A stretch of 64,000 nucleotides of DNA from Sinohyriopsis cumingii. Its lineage: Eukaryota; Mollusca; Bivalvia; Unionida; Unionidae. The stretch covers positions 89,004,182 to 89,068,181 of the forward strand of contig CM068839.1 in the NCBI GenBank assembly GCA_028554795.2. Reading direction: 5' to 3'. The position numbers were made by a program, and so were the translations under genes. Position 1 is the first letter of the stretch. Every line of letters starts with the position of its first letter. Positions 1 to 12,210 of this stretch are shown here, one piece after another. The notes beneath the pieces are model-generated. The model saw only the letters and a list, made by a program, of their open reading frames with translations. It made no database searches and was not told the origin of the DNA.

Positions 1-2580
1 GGTATCTTCAAACAGGCACAGATACCCTTAAGATTTCAATCAAAACTACAATGAGAGAGAGAGAGAGAGAGAGAGACTGTATTTCCTACTTTAAAAATAT
101 CACGACACGTACGTTTGTTTTTATGGTATATTTTCCTTATGAAAGTTTCAAAGAAACACTAATTCCACTTAGTAAAATAAGATAAGAATTCTTTAATTCA
201 GACTACATAGTCCATGTATCTAAATTAAAATATAGATATAAAGTAAAATCATTGAAAAGATAAAAGAACATATAAAACATAACATAATCACAGCCATAAA
301 AATACACCATTAAAAATATCACAAGAGTGAACTGAAGACGCATGTGATTAAAAAGTGACCACAGAATGGTACATCCAAACAAGTCATGATGTATTTCGTA
401 ATATGACTAACATAATTTCCATGAGTCGCCCATGGCGTGATCGTTTGTGTGTTAGTTTTATTGTTTGTGAAGTGACTAGTGGTCAGGTACAGGAAAACGC
501 GTATGATCATCTCGCGGTGCGAACAACAACTGAAACTAATTTGAAGCTAAGGCGGTGGAAAATATCGGTTAGCCAATGAAGTCACTTACAATGTGTAACA
601 CATTGTTTCGTTGTAAATTCAGGGCAAGTAGTGTAGCGGCCAGCCGCAGAATAAAAAAAAAAAAAGTCCGGTCTTTTCCCTGTGCGAAAAGTTACTGAAG
701 TCAATTCAAAGCGAACGCGGTCAGAAAATAAGTCTAGCCAACGAAATCGTTTATGATGAGTGATGCATTGTTTTTTCTAAGGTATTGTGGCAAAATAATG
801 CCAACGCAAGAGCGTTGTTACCATTTCAGTGCAGACAGATTGGAGTGTAAACTTACAATCCCTTTGTTGCGTATTGTACCATTTCTTCTTGCCACATCAA
901 ATATTAAACGACCAGAGTACTAGTTCGCGTTTTGAAACTGACAAACATTTTTAATCTTCCTCGAACATTTTGACAATCACACTCACATCAATAGAGACAG
1001 AAGTGTTACAGTACCGGGTGTCAGTTTTTGTTGGGGTTTTTTCCCCCCTTCAAACTAGTGAATTTGGGGTTTGTATGAAGTAAATAAACTAAAGTACAGT
1101 AAACCTCAAGGATGATAACCCAAGCTGTATGTCCATTGATGCATGTATTTACATCGGAAGAAATATAATCTAAAAAACACAAAGATATAAGACAAGCATG
1201 ATTAGAACGAACACAAAGACAGCAAACTGTAGTAACAAAGATGTTTTCCTTCACATCCGCGTAACTTAAAGTTTCAACACCCGTGCAAGACAAACTCGGT
1301 ACCTTTTGTAGAGCTTGAAATAAAAAAAAAAAAAACTGAACAAAATTAAACACTTTGCTATAGATATTTTCTTTCGCAGCAACAGACTAAACAACATAAA
1401 TACCGTTACAACAATAAATAATCTTGCATCTTCTATATATAAAAAAAGAAATACATCAAAATATAGAATTAAAGATTAACGATGATTAACCAACAAAACC
1501 GAATTTAACAAAGGCAATCACATGTGTAGAAATGCCTCTCACTCTGAGAAGGTATTTGGATGTAATCTGCCATGCACCAACAACTTGAAAAAAAATGTAT
1601 AAACAGAGAGAAACCTAAATTCAAAATTTAATTTTGTTCCAAATTGTTTTTGTCTTTAGGGAACATACCTAAGCACTAATAAAGGGTGGAACAGGGAAGA
1701 TACACATAAAAGCTTTGATATTTCTGAAAAAATGAGGTGATATTCCTACAGTTCTTAACCAGCTTTACATGCTGGGACGGGTCTGTGGGATGTCCACAAA
1801 TAAAGAAGTACAGATTTCTGGTCACGTTGCAAGTGTGTGTGTGTGTTTGTTTTGGAAAATGGTAAAAATTGGATACACAATTTTCTCGTGACACTTATAA
1901 AGTGAAGAGTCTGTGCAACTGTCAGAAGCCGAAGTCATATAACTTTTGTATGGTTTGTAAAGATTTCCACTTTAGAAAATGTGAAGTATCAGAAGTTATT
2001 ATCACAAACAGAAATGGAACATAAGGGCTTGACAGTTGTTGTTTGGACACCTCCGCTCAACTTCACAACTTACTTGCTCTGTCTCATATTTTGATCTTAA
2101 GGAAAGATCACCTTTGTGCAGCAACAGTGGTAACAGCAGGAAGAGACACTGTAACTGCTGTCGAAAAATGGTAGTTCTTTTAAAAATGAGTTTAGTATAT
2201 TTTTTAAAATATCAGATGAAGAAAAACGTGTGTTAAAACAGGGTTGGTAGAATCGTAGTCAGCGACAAAGTAGAAGTGACTGAGAGAAGGAGACATCGTT
2301 GTCGAATGGCTTAGTTTTCTGGAGTACGTACGTGTCCCAGCGACACAGTACCACCGTCTCTAGCTCTCTTGAAGACACCAACTGTCTGGGTTTTTTTCTT
2401 GCAACTTTTTTCTTTCGTGGTAGGGTTTGAATCGAAGGGTCGTCAAGATGCCTGAGGTGTTTAAGACGCACCGCTGTCGTTGGGTTCCTATATGCTTGGC
2501 TTTCACTTGACCTTGTGAAATATACCAAGTCATTGTGACAACAAGAGGTAGAGAGGGTATATATGGAGAGAATGAACTTG
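1..2580. other. Gene-free low-complexity DNA
   Basis: A+T-rich sequence without a convincing coding region. It holds a (GA)n run near 51-76 and several homopolymer A tracts (about 651-664 and 1322-1335). A TATA-like stretch near 2559-2566 lies about 40 bases before the first polymerase fossil and could be its old promoter. The short open frames here have no recognisable domain and no protein-like composition. Confidence 0.6.
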
Positions 2581-2603
2581 GTTAAATCATTTCTGAATCA
2601 GCA

Positions 2604-5600
2604 ATGGAGATGAAACGATCGCACGATTTCAGTGAGAGAGAAGAACGTAAGAGGCAGCGAAGTGACGTATCGCCTCACACACGAAATGTTGTGTTCGCTC
2701 AAATAGAAGACAAGAGCGAACTTGAACCAATACCTTCCACGCCTGCGACCAGATATAGAGAGCCTACTCCAAACCAAAGTCCACCAGTATCACCCGCAAA
2801 GTATTACCACATTCGAGAGACGGAAAAGCGCCCCTCTAGAAAATTTAGAACCACGGCTTACAAATACACGGAGAAGTTTAAAGATTTCAAGTCCGACGTA
2901 CCGTTGGAGAAAGAAGGGTTCATCACCGAGGTGTGGGATTCTTTGCTCACCACACTAAAGAGACAATGTCAACCCAAAGAATACGATCGCTTGAGACTTT
3001 CCATATAACACGACGGTTTGAAATCCCCTGTTTGGATCGAGTTTAGCAGCCCTGCAGAATTGACCGCTTCCAAAGTCATGGACAAAATTCAACACGTGCA
3101 ACAATCCAATGACCAGTTTGACATCACCGGTGGAAAAGCCACACTGTCCATGACCCACGTCTCTCCTCCTCAAGGGACTGGACGCAAAGAGGTCTTATTG
3201 GTGGACCAAAACAAGTCTCGTTCGAATTAACAACCCTCAAGACCAGATGGTTTAGCCCGTGCCATCGTGGTGGGACGAACCTATGCGAACAAGAACGACA
3301 CGGTAGAATGGAAAAGAACCTAGAAAACTATTCAACAATCTGACCGAGCAAAACAACGAAATGAAGCAGAACTCCTGTTACAACAAGCCGGACTGTCCAA
3401 AGACATCCTGTGGCATTCCTGAGATGCAAAAATTGCAAGATGCCCTAGCTCCACGATACACCTTGAAAGTGCACCCTCAAGAAGGGAGCGGACCTCTGTT
3501 GTTTCGAGGCCAAGACTTTAAGGACGGAAAATACATTCATGTCTATTATTACGATGAACATTTCGATACCATTACCGCCATCACCGGATCCCTGGGATAC
3601 AGATATTACTGTGAGAAATGCGACTATGGCTATAACAATCGAGAGCAACACAAGCATTGTGGATCGAAATGCTCAGGATGTTTGGCCTCTCAACCCTGTC
3701 TGAACGAAGGGCAAGAACGAGTGCATTGTCCAGCTTGTCTGCGCACGTTTGTCAGCAATGCCTGTTACCAACAACATCTGAAGACGCAAGGTTCACAGCA
3801 GAAATGTGATTGTCAACTCCTGAGATTGTGCCCTACGTGTGAACAAGGCATATGTACCAACAGTGCCAAGGCACACATATGTCGAGGAAAGAAAAAATGT
3901 CACATTTGTCACCACATCGTGGACTTGGAACACCAACGCTACATGCAAAAATACCAACCCCGACAAGAGAAAGATGATGGTCACAAGAAGAAGAAGAAAG
4001 GCAATTTCATCTTTTTCGATTTCGAATGCATGCAAGAGACCGGTATTCACATTCCTAATTTCTGCGTGGCTCATCGAGCGTGCGAGAAAGGCATTTCAAG
4101 AACCTATCTTCAGGTACTGCCCTCACTGCAGCAAGATTCCTGGAGGACGTGAAAAAATCTTTCGGGGACCGAACACGCTAGCCGATTTCGCCCGATGGGT
4201 CTTAGACCCCATCGACAAGACGTGGAGCCAAGAGGACATCGAAAGTTACCGAGATTGTCATCGTCATGCCACGGTGACGGCTCACAATTTCTCCGGATAC
4301 GATGGACAGTTTCTTCTCAGATACTATACAGAACATGAAACTGAACGTCCTAAAGTCACTTTGAACGGAGCCAAAATCATTTTCATGCAAGTGGGACAAG
4401 GACAGTTTAAAGATTCGATGAGCTATTTGGCCATGCCTTTGAGTCGAATGCCTAAAACGTTTGGAATGACAGAAATGACTAAAGGGTACTTTCCACACTT
4501 TTTCAATACGGAAGCCAATCAACACGCCGTTCTACCCCATTTGCCTGAGGCTCACTATTACGACCCTGACAACATGTGTACCGAACAACGAGAAGCTTTA
4601 TACGCTTGGTACCAGGCTCACGCCTCGGACCCTTTTGACCTTCAGGAAGAAATGCTAAAGTATTTTCGTTCCGACGTGGACATTTTACGGCGTTGCTGTG
4701 GAAAATTTCGAGAACTGTTCATGGAACACGGAGGGGTCGATCCTTTGAAAGAAGCTTGCACCATTGCCAAAGCGTGTTCCTTAGTGTACCGGCAACGATT
4801 CATGCCTGAAAACACCGTGGCTGTCATCAGTCCTCAAACGACCAACTATGTCAAACGTCAATACTCGATCAAAGCCCTACGCTGGTTACATTACTTGTGC
4901 GACAAGGAAGACAAATGGATTCAGCATGTCCGCAACGGAGGAGGCGAAAAGACCATCGGAACGCATTCGGTCGATGGCTGGGACTTAGAAAACCCCAAGA
5001 TCGTGTACGAGTTTAACGGTTGCTTATTTCACGGATGTCCCGTCTGTTACCCTGACCGTGGCACTAAAAATCAGTTTTTAGAATGAACCATGGAAGACTT
5101 GTACCAGGACACTTGTCAGCGACGCCTAAAGTTAGAACAGCAAGGATACCAAGTGGTGGAAATGTGGGAACACAAAAACGATCACCGTTTGAAAACCAAT
5201 CCCGAATTTAAACGTCGTGGAAAGTTACCAGTGGGTGGACCCCCTGAACCCGAGGGATAGTTTGTACGGAGGAAGAACCAATGCCACCTGTTTGCTGTAC
5301 CAAGCCGACGAAGAGAAAGGAGAAGAAATCAAATAATTGGACGTGTGTTCGCTGTATCCCAATGTGTGCAAATATTGTCACTTTCATGCAGGACACCCGC
5401 AATTGCTAACGGAACACATCGACCTGAAAAACATTCGACAATACGAAGGCTTGATCAAGTGCAAAGTTTTGCCTCCCACGGACTTGTACCATCCCGTCTT
5501 ACGTCACCATTGTCAAAGCAAACTGATGTTTCCTTTGTGCCGTACTTGTGCCGAAACGTGCGACCAAGATCAACCTTGCCAGCACACCCAGGAAGAACAC

Positions 5601-6703
5601 GCCTTGACGGGAACCTGGGTCAGCGTAGAATTGTTCAAAGCTCTGGACCTGGGATATCAACTGTTAGAAGTGTACGAAATTTACCACTTTCCCAAGACAG
5701 AACAATACCATAAGGGTGACCCCACTCAAAAAGGCATTTTCGCAGACTACGTGGATGCCTTTTTGAAACTAAAGCAAGAAGCCAGTGGCTATCCTTCCTG
5801 GTGTCACACTCCCGAAGACCAAAAGACATTCAAAGAGAAATACTGGGCACAAGAAGGCATCTCTTTAGACCACATCAAGAAAAACGAAGGCAGGCGATCG
5901 TTTGCCAAAGTGATGTTAAATTGCTTGTGGGGTAAAATGGCACAACGGTCGTGTTTACCCAAGACAGAGTATTTGACAGAACCTTCCCGCTACTTCCAGA
6001 TGGTTCACGACAAAACCAAATTCATGAAACACGTGGACGTCGTTCGCGAGGATTTGATCTTAGTCAATTACGAAGAAGATCTGAACTTTGTACAAGCCGA
6101 CGAATTTGGAAATGTCATCATTGCGGCTTATGTGACAGCCCATGCTCGCTTAAAATTGTACGAAGCTTTAGAACTGTTAGGGGATCGTGTCCTGTACTTT
6201 GACACGGACAGTTGCATCTACATCGATCGACCGGGTCAGCAACACCCTAACATCGAAAGAGACCGTTTAGGAGCCTGGACAGACGAACACCCCGACGACA
6301 AGATTCTAAGTTTCGCGAGTGGCGGTCCTAAAAATTACGGCTACCAATACCGGGACAAACAAGGAGAAGTGCACACGGAGTGCAAAGTGAAAGGACTGAC
6401 TCTGAATTATCGTACCAGTCAAAGTGGTCAACTTTGGGATATTGAAAGAAGCCTTGCAATCTGGAGAGGATGAAAACTTCAAAGTGACCACTCACCAACC
6501 GAACAAGATTGTACGTTTACCCACTCACCAAATCGTCAGTCGATCCCTTGCAAAAAGTCTATCAAATCGTGTACCAGAAGCGCGTGAGACTTCCCAATCA
6601 CTTTACGTTGTGGTACGGTCACATCGATATTGGTCAGCATATAAAAAGGGACAACTTCCAAGAACGACACTTCATTGCGAGGACAAGCGACGAGAAAGAT
6701 GAA
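2604..6703 (+). pseudogene. Fossil protein-primed family B DNA polymerase
   Basis: Remains of a large viral or Polinton-type PolB, of the kind found in many copies in fish and invertebrate genomes. Parts in order: an N-terminal charged and beta-rich region (2604-3230); a Cys/His-rich zinc-binding region (about 3600-3910); the exonuclease domain with an FFDFEC motif near 4012; an AHNFSGYD motif near 4280; an RSDVDILRR block near 4669; the FNGCLFHGCP block near 5015; polymerase motif A ending SLYP near 5352; motif B with MLNCLWGK near 5915; motif C with YFDTDS near 6195; and a C-terminal tail running to about 6700. The family replicates linear element DNA from a terminal protein. It is broken, with roughly seven breaks, but the protein matches remain clear, so it is of moderate age. 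I see no capsid gene or terminal repeat tied to it. Confidence 0.9.
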
Positions 6704-6833
6704 TAACTCTACGCAGAAAACAAAAGAGAAGGAACAAATATCATTGACCGCTTTCACCACCATACCGTCACAGCAAAGTGCGTTCAAGAAGGGAAAGGAT
6801 TCAATAGACCTAAAGGAGTAATTTAGCATCCAA

Positions 6834-7214
6834 ATGACTCAGACAGCGACCTCGAGAAAATTTAGAACGACAACTTACACCTACACGGTGAAATTTAAAG
6901 ACTTCGCGTCTGACGTTCCAGCCGAGGAAATATCAGGTTTCATTACGGATCTACTTGACTCACTGTTAGAGGAACTCAAATGTCATTGCCAAGTCAAAGA
7001 TGGAGGTCGTTTGAGCCTATCTATGTATCATGACAGTTTGAACTCGCCTGTATGTCTCGAATTTAGCACACCTGCAGAAATAACTTCTTCCAAACTTTTG
7101 AGGGCTATTGAAGACGTGCAGTCGATGAGAGAAAAATTTGACATCACCGATGGAAAAGTGACTATTCATATGGCATATGTTGTACCTCCATGGGAAGACG
7201 ATGACTGCTCTTGA
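6834..7214 (+). pseudogene. Second copy of the polymerase N-terminal region
   Basis: A 126-aa open frame that repeats the N-terminal part of the polymerase fossil just upstream. Both copies share an RKFRTT-(A/T)-Y-x-YT block, a SDVP block, an SPV-x-(I/L)-EFS-(S/T)-PAE block and an FDIT-(D/G)-GK block. The open frame ends in acidic residues with no exonuclease or polymerase domain behind it. It is therefore either a truncated copy or a small gene made only of this domain. It lies 130 bases after the first fossil and in the same orientation, which suggests a tandem duplication or a second partial insertion. Further decayed copies lie at 33148-33610. Its function is unknown. Confidence 0.6.
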
Positions 7215-7796
7215 TCTGTTTACCGATAAGTGTACCTAGCACGATGGACGTAACAGAAGATTTACGACTGAAAGGGAGTACGTGATTGGAAACATCTATG
7301 CTGGGACACAAGTGGTAACTGACCAGATTTTAAACAACGTGTGTGACGGATAGAGAGACAAACATGAACTTTCTCTTATTTGATTGTTTGTTACTTGTTT
7401 TATTTTAGCTTTTTCTTATAAACGAACATTTAATGTAAATTTGTTGCATATGAAGTGATTTTAGAAAGGAGTGAACGTTAATTTTAAACATTAGTTTACT
7501 AGAGTCAATAACTAAACAACTCGTACATAGCTTTGTTTTATGTCCAAATGTTTATGTATTAAATGGATAGTGCTTAGACCAAAGCACAGGCCAGAGTGCC
7601 CATGTATATACTTGAATAAATGTTTTGAACCCATACAACAGTCTTTTCTTTTTAGAGTCTCTATTCTATCTGTGAGTCTTTCTTTAGAGTATTTCTGTCC
7701 TCTTTTCTGTGTGTTTGGATGTGTATTTATTTGTTTCTGTATGTCTATGTTTGTCCCTATCAACCCTTTGTCCCTACAAATACATTTCACCCTATA
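7215..7796. other. No gene seen
   Basis: A/T-rich sequence after the polymerase fragments. Short open frames on both strands (7512-7797) overlap each other and resemble no known protein. No repeats were noticed. Confidence 0.5.
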
Positions 7797-8092
7797 AAAG
7801 GTTTTGACCCTATAAACCTATGACGTCACCAATGTTTAATTCCCATTGATCCCCAGGTGACATTCCAATGTTCAATTCCCATTGATGCCAAAGTGCAAAC
7901 CCCATATTTTAACGTTAAAGTCCCATTGACGCTAAAGCACCGGTCCTGTTCAATTTCCATGTTCAATTCCCCTTGACGCTCTACAGTTCCATCCATGTTA
8001 AAATTCCCCATGTTAAATTCCCCTTGACGCCAGAGTGCATGGACCGTTTTTGCATGGTAAGTCCATTGACGCTAGGGTGGCCCTATATACTA
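7797..8092 (+). repeat. Foldback-family arm (partial copy)
   Basis: Imperfect repeats of a 'cccttgacgct' core with 'atgttaaattcccc' spacers, plus a TGACGTCA palindrome at 7821-7828. The same building blocks form the outer arms of the large inverted-repeat element at 48613-53374. This copy reads like that element's right arm and ends at about 8092 with a similar 'ctatatactacta' tail. It has no coding capacity. Confidence 0.65.
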
Positions 8093-8540
8093 CTAATGAG
8101 AGACACTGGCCAATCGTTTAGGATGTCATCTGTATGTACAATGACAGACACTGGCCAATCGTTTAGGACGTCATCTGTATGTATAATGAGACACACTGGC
8201 CAATCGTTTAGGATGTCATCTGTATGTATAATGAGAGACACTGGTCAATCGTTTGGGATGTCAACTGTATGTATGAGACACACTGGCCAATCGTTTAGGA
8301 CGTCATCTGTATGTATAATGAGACACACTGGCCAATCGTTTAGGATGTCATCTGTATGTATAATGAGAGACACTGGTCAATCGTTTAGGATGTCATCTGT
8401 ATGTATAATGACAGACACTGGCCAATCGTTTAGGACGTCATCTGTATGTATAATGAGACACACTGGCCAATCGTTTGGGATGTCAACTGTATGTATAATG
8501 AGACAGTGGTCAACGTTTAGGATGTCATCTGTCCTACTTA
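8093..8540 (+). repeat. 45-bp minisatellite, about 10 units
   Basis: Tandem units carrying 'cactggccaatcgtttagga' followed by 'tgtcatctgtatgtata'. Because 45 is a multiple of three, one frame stays open across the array (7973-8575) and encodes a 15-residue repeat with the core TGQSFRMSSVCI. No flanking coding context supports a real gene, so I call it a minisatellite. Variants alternate between 'aggatg' and 'aggacg' and between 'gagaga' and 'gacaca', suggesting amplification of a higher-order unit. Confidence 0.85.
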
Positions 8541-8797
8541 TCAGTGTCAATATTACATTACTGATGTATGAGTGATTGTGCTCTTAAAGAGAAAGTTTTG
8601 TCTAAATTGAAAAACTAGGGAATAAACCAAATTATACAGCTCATTTATAATCGCTGCGATTTTTATATCGGTGATTTGAAAACTTGTCTCGATCGCTTTA
8701 TCACACGTGTCGACTCACTACCATAACACAATTAAAGCCCATGTTGGAAGTATAATGTACTAAGTTATTATGAACGCAATCTCCTTCAGCCTCCCTA

Positions 8798-8841
<44 letters not shown>

Positions 8842-9530
8842 GAAAACAGTTCCGTTTATACATTTCTCATTTACTATTATGTAACTGATTCAGAAATAAC
8901 CGTATCGTAAGCAAAATACATGTTTTCCAGTTCATTGTCTCTATCATTTTCTTCAATCATTCCAGAGCTTTCTGCAAGTGTCATTTTAAAGCACTAACAT
9001 ATCTGAGTCTAGTGCTATTAATTAGTTTTGTACTATAAACAAAAATTACTAATTAATGTAATTGTTGATGCATGTTAATTGAATTAGCAATACTTACGCT
9101 TATCATATTTTGCTACTATGTTGTAATTCATACATTAGCACGCGAGTATGTTGAACACTGACTATAAATGGATAGATTTTTATCAGTCAGCTGTATTTTA
9201 TTTAATACATACATTTTCATGTCCTAAGAAGATTCTTTGATCTCAACCGATAAAGGACCGTTCATCCAAGATGTGACACATTCTTTGATTTTTCATTAAA
9301 GGAATGCATAACATGGATATACTTAAGGTAAATAACTTGTTGGACAACATGACCCTTTTAGCAATGATCGTACTGGGCCCGTTAGAAAACTTACTGGCCA
9401 CACTTTTAGACTATATTGCGGTATAGATTTACTATAGAAACTGCACGAATTTTCCAATACAATACAGAGAAAACATGTAACTATTGATGTACTTTAAGGA
9501 GACAATATTTTAATAAATGACCAAATGTGT
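8541..9530. other. No gene seen; (CT)n tract
   Basis: A+T-rich DNA with a (CT)n microsatellite at about 8800-8837. No coding or structured element was recognised. Confidence 0.5.
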
Positions 9531-10151
9531 AAAGTTGACTGGATAACTACACATTGACATTATAATGTCGACTGGAACACTACACATATTGACATTATGA
9601 TGTAGACTAGAACACTAGAAATATTGGTATTATGATATAGAATAGAACCCTACGCATATTGACATTGCGATGTAGCCTAGAACCCTACACACTGACATTG
9701 CGATGTAGCCTAGAACCCTACACATAGTGCCATTATGATGTATACTAGAATACACATATTGACATTATGATGTAGACTAGAACACTAGAAATATTGATAT
9801 TATGATATAGAATAGAACCCTACACATATTGGCATTGCGATGTAGCCTAGAACCCTACACATATTGACATTGCTATGTAGCCTAGAACCCTACACATATT
9901 GACATTATGATGTAGACTAGAATACACATACTGACATTATGATGTGGACTAGAACACTCCACATATTGTCATTATGATCTAGACTATAACCCTACACATA
10001 GTGCCATTATGATGTAGACTAGAATACACATATTGACATTTTGATGTAGACTAGAACACTAGAAATATTGATATTATGATATAGAATAGAACCCTACACA
10101 TATTGACATTGCCATTAGCCTAGAACCCTACACATACTGACATTGCGATGT
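9531..10151 (+). repeat. 35-bp satellite, left part
   Basis: About 17 units of a 35-bp repeat of the form 'gacattatgatgtagacta' + 'gaacactacacatatt'. Two subtypes occur: one with 'gcgatgtagcctagaaccc', the other with 'atgatgtagactagaacac'. The array is interrupted at 10152 by the Polinton and resumes on its far side, so both parts were one array before the insertion. Confidence 0.95.
10146..10151. repeat. Target-site duplication, left copy
   Basis: The hexamer cgatgt sits directly before the left terminal repeat and is found again directly after the right one (25198-25203). A 6-bp duplication is the known hallmark of Polinton integration. Confidence 0.92.
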
Positions 10152-10290
10152 AGCAGCAGGGAAGTTCTACAGACCAGACTGTACAGACAAAATAAACCTT
10201 CCTACGCAAACTTTCTCCGTAGAAGCCTCAGAAAGCCAAAATAGGCCTTCCTACGAGAATTAATTTGCGTAAATTCACTCCCGACTACAA
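10152..10290 (+). repeat. Left terminal inverted repeat
   Basis: 139 bp, starting AGCAGCAGGG. Its reverse complement lies at 25059-25197 with three mismatches. A run of 15 G follows at 10291-10305, then about 85 bases to the first start codon. That gap is the only room for a promoter of the structural genes. Confidence 0.95.
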
Positions 10291-10390
10291 GGGGGGGGGG
10301 GGGGGAAATTTATTCCGTCGATGAAGTTTGCAAAGTTTGGCTGCTGATCCTAATTTTACCTCGCATTAAAACAATATAGTTGAAAATAAT

Positions 10391-12190
10391 ATGAGTCGGA
10401 AAGCTAGTACAGTTGGAGAGCCTCATTCTGCCAGATTAGCGCGAGAGCAATTAGCGGCATTAAAGAAGCTTATCCCGACAAAACAATTATTTAAGAGAAA
10501 TGTTCGTGGTTACGAAGATGTGCAACATGGAATTGCCGAGGAATCATTGAAATGGTTGAAGCCAGTTACCGGAACAATCGAGCAAGTTGTATTTGGTGAC
10601 GAAAAAGATCCAGATACCAGGAAAAAGGGAATTTTTCCTATGTTGAAAGGTATTGAGGAACAATCACGAACATTACCCGATCGATTAGCAATAGCAGCAG
10701 CACAAGGGCGACGATCTACAATTACTTATAAAACAGGTAGTAAGGGAAAACCGGGAGGAAAACCGGGAGTAAAAAAAGGGAAGTTTAGTATCGAGAATTT
10801 AAGAGAAAATTTCACCGATGAGGGATGGGAAATAATATCACGACCGCTCTCGACACTATATTCAATAGATCGAATTGGTCAATTTGCGGAAGATATATTT
10901 AGTACTCGAAATGAATATTTGACTGAAATAGGAAAGGGAAAATATAAAACTCGTAATAGTTGGTATAGTATGTTATATAAAGTTTATGCGGAAAAAACAC
11001 AGGCGAGTGAAAGGGATCCATTTTTTAGAAGATTTTTAGAAGCAGCAAACAATAGATATAATTATAATAAACAAATGGCGGAAGAAAGAAAACAGCAAGA
11101 GAAAGAAAGAAAAGAACAGGAAAAGAAAGAAAAAACTAAAACACGAGGAAAAAAGGTAATACCACAGGAAGAGGATATTCAACCACAGGAAGAAGATATT
11201 CAACCACAGGAATTAGGAGCTAGACCAAAAGAAAGAATTCCACCTCAGAAAAAAGAGAGAAAATCAAAAAAGAAAAAAGATCAGAGTGATCAGGAACCAG
11301 TAACTCAACCAAGCGAATATAAACCATCTGCGGACAATGGTTCGTTTATAATTGATCCTAAAATATCAGCTGATAATTATTTGAACAAGAATTTGTTGAA
11401 TTTACTCAATAACGATGGTTCAAGAATTCAGATGGCTGCGGATAATTCTCCGGAAAATAAAAGATTTTTTTTGAATAAGGATATTGCCGATAAAGTCAAA
11501 GAAATTGATTGGCTGGCGATAATTTATTTTGGTAGTTTAGGAAAACCAATAAAATATTATGATGAAAATTTTATAAAATTTTTATCGGATGTTAATAAAT
11601 ATAAAGCAATGAAGAGAAGTACAATTTTGTCACCTACAGTGGCGAGTGACATGTTAATCCCCATGATCTCCCCCCCTTCCTTTCACCTCCCTTCAGAACA
11701 ATCACCTAAGAGTGATAGTCCTTCTTCCCCCTCTTTTGATCTTCACCATCCCTCCCTTTCTCCTACAATATATCCAAGGGGGAGTCCTGCAGAACGCCCC
11801 TTCTGGCTCTCCCCACCTTCAGAACCAACATCGACAAACTGGAAACCACAGGAACTTTCACCCCCAGGAAAACGGAGTATTCCGAAAGATGAGGCTTGGC
11901 CACTTGGTAGACGCGATACTCCACCAGAAATATATTCACCAAGGTCGTCTGATTCGCCAGTTCTATCGTCAGATGAATCAGAACCAAAAACAGGAAGCGG
12001 ATATACCGTTTGCCCTGACAGCGTTGTCAACGATGTATCTCGCCTCGAAATATTAATCGGAGGAAAACGAGCCGGAAATAACTCTCGTGAAATAATCAAC
12101 GAAGCCTCAGATATTTGTCAGCGGTTATTCCGCGGTGGCATCATTAATTCTCACATTTACAAGGAACTTGTCGATGAGCTCATCGATTAA
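10391..12190 (+). CDS. Unknown 599-aa structural candidate (Polinton)
   Basis: First gene of the left-end operon. Not recognised with certainty. Residues 1-110 are basic and helical. A long K/E/Q-rich segment (about 225-300) contains an in-line repeat of PQEEDIQ. A low-complexity Ser/Pro-rich stretch follows (about 425-540). A compact helical C-terminal domain (about 555-599) holds LIGGKRAGN and ends in acidic, helical residues. The LIGG-K sequence fits the adenain type II cleavage pattern (M/I/L)-x-G-G-x. Its place before the pVI-like and capsid genes suggests a virion or core protein. The next start codon lies 20 bases downstream. The charged and proline-rich linkers suggest a flexible scaffold or DNA-associated protein; this is inference. 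Confidence 0.8.
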   Translation: MSRKASTVGEPHSARLAREQLAALKKLIPTKQLFKRNVRGYEDVQHGIAEESLKWLKPVTGTIEQVVFGDEKDPDTRKKGIFPMLKGIEEQSRTLPDRLAIAAAQGRRSTITYKTGSKGKPGGKPGVKKGKFSIENLRENFTDEGWEIISRPLSTLYSIDRIGQFAEDIFSTRNEYLTEIGKGKYKTRNSWYSMLYKVYAEKTQASERDPFFRRFLEAANNRYNYNKQMAEERKQQEKERKEQEKKEKTKTRGKKVIPQEEDIQPQEEDIQPQELGARPKERIPPQKKERKSKKKKDQSDQEPVTQPSEYKPSADNGSFIIDPKISADNYLNKNLLNLLNNDGSRIQMAADNSPENKRFFLNKDIADKVKEIDWLAIIYFGSLGKPIKYYDENFIKFLSDVNKYKAMKRSTILSPTVASDMLIPMISPPSFHLPSEQSPKSDSPSSPSFDLHHPSLSPTIYPRGSPAERPFWLSPPSEPTSTNWKPQELSPPGKRSIPKDEAWPLGRRDTPPEIYSPRSSDSPVLSSDESEPKTGSGYTVCPDSVVNDVSRLEILIGGKRAGNNSREIINEASDICQRLFRGGIINSHIYKELVDELID

Positions 12191-12210
12191 AACAACACAA
12201 TTGAAATAAC

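Noticed and set aside
1021-1353. 110-aa minus-strand open frame
   Set aside because: Low-complexity, Phe/Leu/Cys-rich translation from A-rich DNA without any motif or neighbour support.
11712-12099. Three overlapping open frames within the 599-aa gene
   Set aside because: They are shadows of the proline-rich part of that gene in other frames.
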